In this document: in pieces, positions 60,295 to 64,000 of the stretch | Position numbering within the stretch: the first letter of the stretch is position 1 | Layout of the letters: each line of letters begins with the position of its first letter | DNA from: Dokdonella_A ginsengisoli | GTDB taxonomy: Bacteria > Pseudomonadota > Gammaproteobacteria > Xanthomonadales > Rhodanobacteraceae | Direction: 5' to 3' | Length of the DNA: 64,000 nt | Assembly (NCBI RefSeq): GCF_042652785.1 | Contig: NZ_JBHSHD010000005.1 | Location: 124,001-188,000, forward strand | Made by a program: the position numbers and the translations under genes | Notes under the pieces: model-generated | Told to the model about the DNA's origin: nothing | Seen by the model: only the letters and a program-made list of their open reading frames with translations | The model's database searches: none

Positions 60295-60402
60295 AAGGGC
60301 TGAGAGCTGAGGGCTGAGGGCTGGGGAAAGGGCTGAGGGCGAAGGGCTGAGGGCTGAAGAACAAAAGCGGCGTCGGCGAAGCTTTTTTCAGCCCTCAGCC
60401 CT
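60295..60402. repeat. Heptanucleotide repeats in inverted orientation
   Basis: Imperfect tandem copies of GGGCTGA cover 60295-60358, and the complementary heptamer TCAGCCC recurs at 60388-60410. Together they give a 16-bp perfect stem (60343-60358 with 60387-60402) around a 28-base loop that itself contains the terminator-like hairpin at 60363-60386. It sits between the dehydrogenase and epimerase genes. No protein is encoded. Confidence 0.75.
60363..60386. terminator. Terminator-like hairpin in the heptamer-repeat region
   Basis: AAAAGC, a 12-base GC-rich loop, GCTTTT, followed on the plus strand by two more T. The A/T-symmetrical arms allow use in either direction. It lies downstream of the dehydrogenase gene, so that gene and the epimerase may be separate transcripts. 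Confidence 0.5.
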
Positions 60403-60415
60403 CAGCCCTCCATCA

Positions 60416-61708
<1,293 letters not shown>

Positions 61709-61853
61709 CGCTTGCTCCGGATGAGGGGGCGCAAGTCTAGCAAGAGCCAAATGTGTACGGACGGCGCGCAAGCGCGCCGGAGGCCGCCGCGCCCGAACCG
61801 GACGGGCGGCGGCACAATATTCCACGCTTGGGCGGCCGCCGCCGCCCGCCGGT

Positions 61854-63218
61854 CTATCCCTTCTTCGGCCGCTGCCAGCCGCTCACCGTCGTCTGGCGCG
61901 CGCGCGCAACGGTCAGCTCGCCGGCCGGCGCGTCGTGGCCGATCACCGAGCCGGCGCCGATGGTGGCGTCCTTGCCGATCTTCACCGGCGCCACCAGCGA
62001 CGAGTTCGAGCCGATGAAGGCGCCGTCCTCGATCGTCGTGACGTGCTTGTTCGCGCCGTCGTAGTTGCAGGTGATCGTGCCGGCGCCGATGTTGGCGCCG
62101 GCGCCGACCTCGGCGTCGCCGAGGTAGGAAAGGTGGTTGGCCTTGGCGTTCTCGCCGAGCCGCGCCTGCTTGGTCTCGACGAAGTTGCCCACGCGCGCGC
62201 CGGCGCCCAGCTCGGTGCCCGGGCGCAGCCGCGCGAACGGCCCGATGTCGCAGGGACCGTGGGTGACCACGCCGTCGAGGTTGCAGTGCGAGTGCACCAC
62301 GGTGCCGGCGGCCAGGGTCGAGTTGCGCACGCGGCAGAACGGCCCGATGCGCACCTCGTCGCCGAGTTCGACCAAGCCTTCGAGGATCACGTCGACGTCG
62401 ATCTCGACGTCGCGGCCGACGCGCACGTCGCCGCGTACGTCGAAGCGCACCGGATCGGCGAAGCGTACGCCGGCGGCCGCCAGGTGCGTGGCGCGCAGGC
62501 GCTGGTAGGTGCGTTCCAGCGCGGCCAGCTGCCACGGATCATTGGCGCCGAACACCTCCTGCGCGTTGATGCACAGGCTCGCCTCGGCCGGCTCGCCTTC
62601 CTCGTTGGCCTGCGCGAACACGTCGGTCAGGTAGTACTCGCGCTGCGCGTTGTCGTCGGACAGGTTGTCGATCCACACGCGCAGGCGGCGCGCGTCGGCG
62701 GCGAGGATGCCGCTGTTGACCCAAGTGATCGCGCGCTGCTCGGGCGTGGCGTCCTTCTCCTCGACGATCGCGCGCACGCGCCCCAGCCCGTCGCGCACGA
62801 CGCGGCCGTAGCCGTACGGGCTCTCCAGCTGGGTGACCAGCGCGGCCAGCGTCGATTCGAGCGCGAGCAGCTTGCGCAGGGTGTCGACGCGGATCAGCGG
62901 CACGTCGCCGTAGAGGATCAGCACGCGCGCCTGCTCGGGCACGCCGGGCATGGCCAGCTTCACCGCGTGGCCGGTGCCGCGCTGCTCGGGCTGGTGCACC
63001 CAGTCCAGGTCACCCAGGTCGGTCAGCGCCGCGCGCACCTGTTCGCCGAGATGGCCGTAGACCAGGTGGATGCGTGCCGGCTGCAGGGCGCGTGCGGCGT
63101 CCAGCACGTGCGCCAGCATCGGCCGTCCGGCCAGCGGCATCAGGACCTTCGGCTTGGCCGACTTCATGCGCTTGCCCTCGCCGGCGGCGAGGACGATGAC
63201 GTGCAACGGACTGCTCAC
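61854..63218 (-). CDS. glmU: Bifunctional UDP-GlcNAc pyrophosphorylase / GlcN-1-P acetyltransferase
   Basis: 454 residues, a normal length. It acetylates glucosamine-1-phosphate and couples it to UTP, making UDP-GlcNAc. The N-terminal domain starts HVIVLAAGEGKRMKSAKPKVL, with the uridylyltransferase signature and YGDVPLI; the C-terminal domain is a left-handed beta helix with hexapeptide repeats (RIGPFCRVRNSTLAAGT, FVETKQARLGENAKANHLSY). The start is a GTG at 63218 with AGGG upstream. It sits at one end of the EPS locus on the same strand as glmS at the other end. The 145-base gap before the dehydrogenase gene holds no visible feature. Confidence 0.96.
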   Translation of the reverse strand: MSSPLHVIVLAAGEGKRMKSAKPKVLMPLAGRPMLAHVLDAARALQPARIHLVYGHLGEQVRAALTDLGDLDWVHQPEQRGTGHAVKLAMPGVPEQARVLILYGDVPLIRVDTLRKLLALESTLAALVTQLESPYGYGRVVRDGLGRVRAIVEEKDATPEQRAITWVNSGILAADARRLRVWIDNLSDDNAQREYYLTDVFAQANEEGEPAEASLCINAQEVFGANDPWQLAALERTYQRLRATHLAAAGVRFADPVRFDVRGDVRVGRDVEIDVDVILEGLVELGDEVRIGPFCRVRNSTLAAGTVVHSHCNLDGVVTHGPCDIGPFARLRPGTELGAGARVGNFVETKQARLGENAKANHLSYLGDAEVGAGANIGAGTITCNYDGANKHVTTIEDGAFIGSNSSLVAPVKIGKDATIGAGSVIGHDAPAGELTVARARQTTVSGWQRPKKG

Positions 63219-63385
63219 GGGAATTCCCTGTCGAGACGCGGACCTCAATTCTAGACGCAGCACGATCGCCTCCGCGCGCCGCCGCTCCGCCGGCCGGCGA
63301 CGCCCGTCGGGAACGGCCGCCTGCCAGCCCGCGGCGATCCCTTGCTAAGCTGGAACGCTTTCCACGACGCGAACCCCACGGCGCG

Positions 63386-64000
63386 ATGACCCCGGCGCTC
63401 GCCTCCTCCGACTCCGATCCCGAGCGCCTGCACGGCCTCGGCGACGCGGCGCTGCTGTTCCTGCGGCAGGGCAACCGCAGCTTCGACGCCGGCGACTTCG
63501 CCGCCGCCGAACGCTGCTTCGCGCAGGCGCGGCGCGAGGCGCCCGTGCATGCCGAGCCGCTGCGCCTGCACGCGCTGGCCCTGCACCAGCTCGGCCGCGC
63601 CGCGGAGGCGGTCGCGCTGCTGCAGCAGGCCGCGCGGCAGCGGCCGGACGATGCGCTGATCCAGAACGCGCTCGGTGGCGCGCTCGGCCAGACCGGCCAG
63701 GGCGAGGCCGCGCTGGCGGCGCTGCGGCGCGCCTGCGAACTCGATCCGGGCCTGTCGCCGGCCTGGGCCAATCTCGGCAACGCGCTGGCGATGGCCGGGC
63801 GCACCGCGGAGTCGGAAGCGCCGCTGCGGCGCGCGCTGGAACTCGCACCGCAGCTGGAGTCCGCGCGCCTGCTGCTGGCCGAGGCCTTGATGATGCTCGG
63901 CCGCATCGACGAATCGGCGGCGCAGTACCGCGAGCTGCTGCAGCAGCATCCGCATTCGGGGCAGGCGTGGTGGGGCCTGGCCAACCTGAAGTCGGTGCGG
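63386..64000 (+). CDS. TPR protein, probably TPR-sulfotransferase family (3' end outside window)
   Basis: 205 residues from ATG 63386 to the window edge, with no stop, so the gene is truncated here. At least five TPR units are visible, for example PAWANLGNALAMAGRTAESE and SARLLLAEALMMLGRIDESA. The last visible stretch, SGQAWWGLANLKSVR, resembles the junction to the sulfotransferase domain of TPR-sulfotransferase proteins common in this group; the domain itself lies outside the window. It diverges from glmU, separated by 167 bases. Confidence 0.85.
   Translation, partial: MTPALASSDSDPERLHGLGDAALLFLRQGNRSFDAGDFAAAERCFAQARREAPVHAEPLRLHALALHQLGRAAEAVALLQQAARQRPDDALIQNALGGALGQTGQGEAALAALRRACELDPGLSPAWANLGNALAMAGRTAESEAPLRRALELAPQLESARLLLAEALMMLGRIDESAAQYRELLQQHPHSGQAWWGLANLKSVR

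Noticed and set aside
57020..60310. Plus-strand open frame of over 1000 codons across the EPS export genes
   Set aside because: It is opposite clearly recognised Wza, Wzz and epimerase genes, has Val/Arg/His-biased composition and crosses intergenic repeats.

Overview
The window is a high-GC, gene-dense bacterial chromosome segment with very short intergenic gaps and long ATGA/GTGA-coupled operons. Gene content and protein style (a tricorn-type S41 protease, an ECF sigma factor coupled to a Ser/Thr kinase, XrtA/PEP-CTERM-type exopolysaccharide genes, a secreted protein ending in LFADGFD) suggest a gammaproteobacterium of the Lysobacterales (Xanthomonadales), perhaps Rhodanobacteraceae. This placement is inference from memory; there is no rRNA gene here to test it. 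No tRNA, rRNA, CRISPR array, transposase or phage gene was found.

Layout. 1-15.2 kb is housekeeping and signalling: the 3' part of a tricorn-like protease, a small conserved protein, a polytopic membrane protein, bioD, a TMEM175-like channel, free-methionine-(R)-sulfoxide reductase, a TfoX C-terminal-domain protein, a LOG-family phosphoribohydrolase, two secreted proteins of unknown function (one beta-helical), and a Ser/Thr kinase-TPR protein coupled to an ECF sigma factor. 15.3-63.2 kb is a large exopolysaccharide (EPS) locus, bracketed by glmS and glmU on the same strand. In many proteobacteria these two genes are adjacent (glmU-glmS), so the EPS genes look as if they were inserted between them. 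The window ends inside a TPR protein, probably of the TPR-sulfotransferase family.

The EPS locus has two divergently oriented halves. On the minus strand, a roughly 18.7-kb run of 15 genes (59158 down to 40436) encodes export and assembly: a Wza-like lipoprotein, a Wzz/GumC-like protein, a BY-kinase-like protein with a ruined Walker A, an outer-membrane beta-barrel, a polysaccharide deacetylase, several glycosyltransferases, two asparagine-synthase-like proteins, a Wzy-like polymerase and a MurJ/Wzx-like flippase. On the plus strand lie the initiating sugar-phosphate transferase, then two tandem JmjC/cupin-8 oxygenase-like genes, a stand-alone NRPS adenylation-thiolation protein, a 2593-residue hybrid KS-AT-ACP-aminotransferase-C-A-T megasynthase, two alpha/beta-hydrolase-fold proteins, a formyltransferase-like/beta-propeller fusion and galE. 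Nucleotide-sugar genes (galE, a UDP-glucuronate-4-epimerase-like gene, a UDP-HexNAc 6-dehydrogenase-like gene, glmS, glmU) supply precursors.

The most interesting system is the plus-strand NRPS-PKS cassette inside an XrtA-style EPS locus that shows no exosortase. Reading the specificity pockets by eye gives a proline-like code for the first A domain and a glycine code for the second. The assembly line would therefore build a prolyl-(beta-amino)malonyl-glycine thioester, possibly hydroxylated by the cupin proteins. No thioesterase is present; the product may be transferred to the polysaccharide or released by the hydrolase pair. The two EPS operons carry the same promoter/operator layout (TAAAATGTGA, six bases, TCRCA), a CRP/Clp-like palindrome overlapping the -10 box, which suggests co-regulation. 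Two further oddities are a palindromic repeat apparently inserted in frame inside the first A domain, and an inverted pair of secreted paralogues separated by a composite tandem-repeat array.
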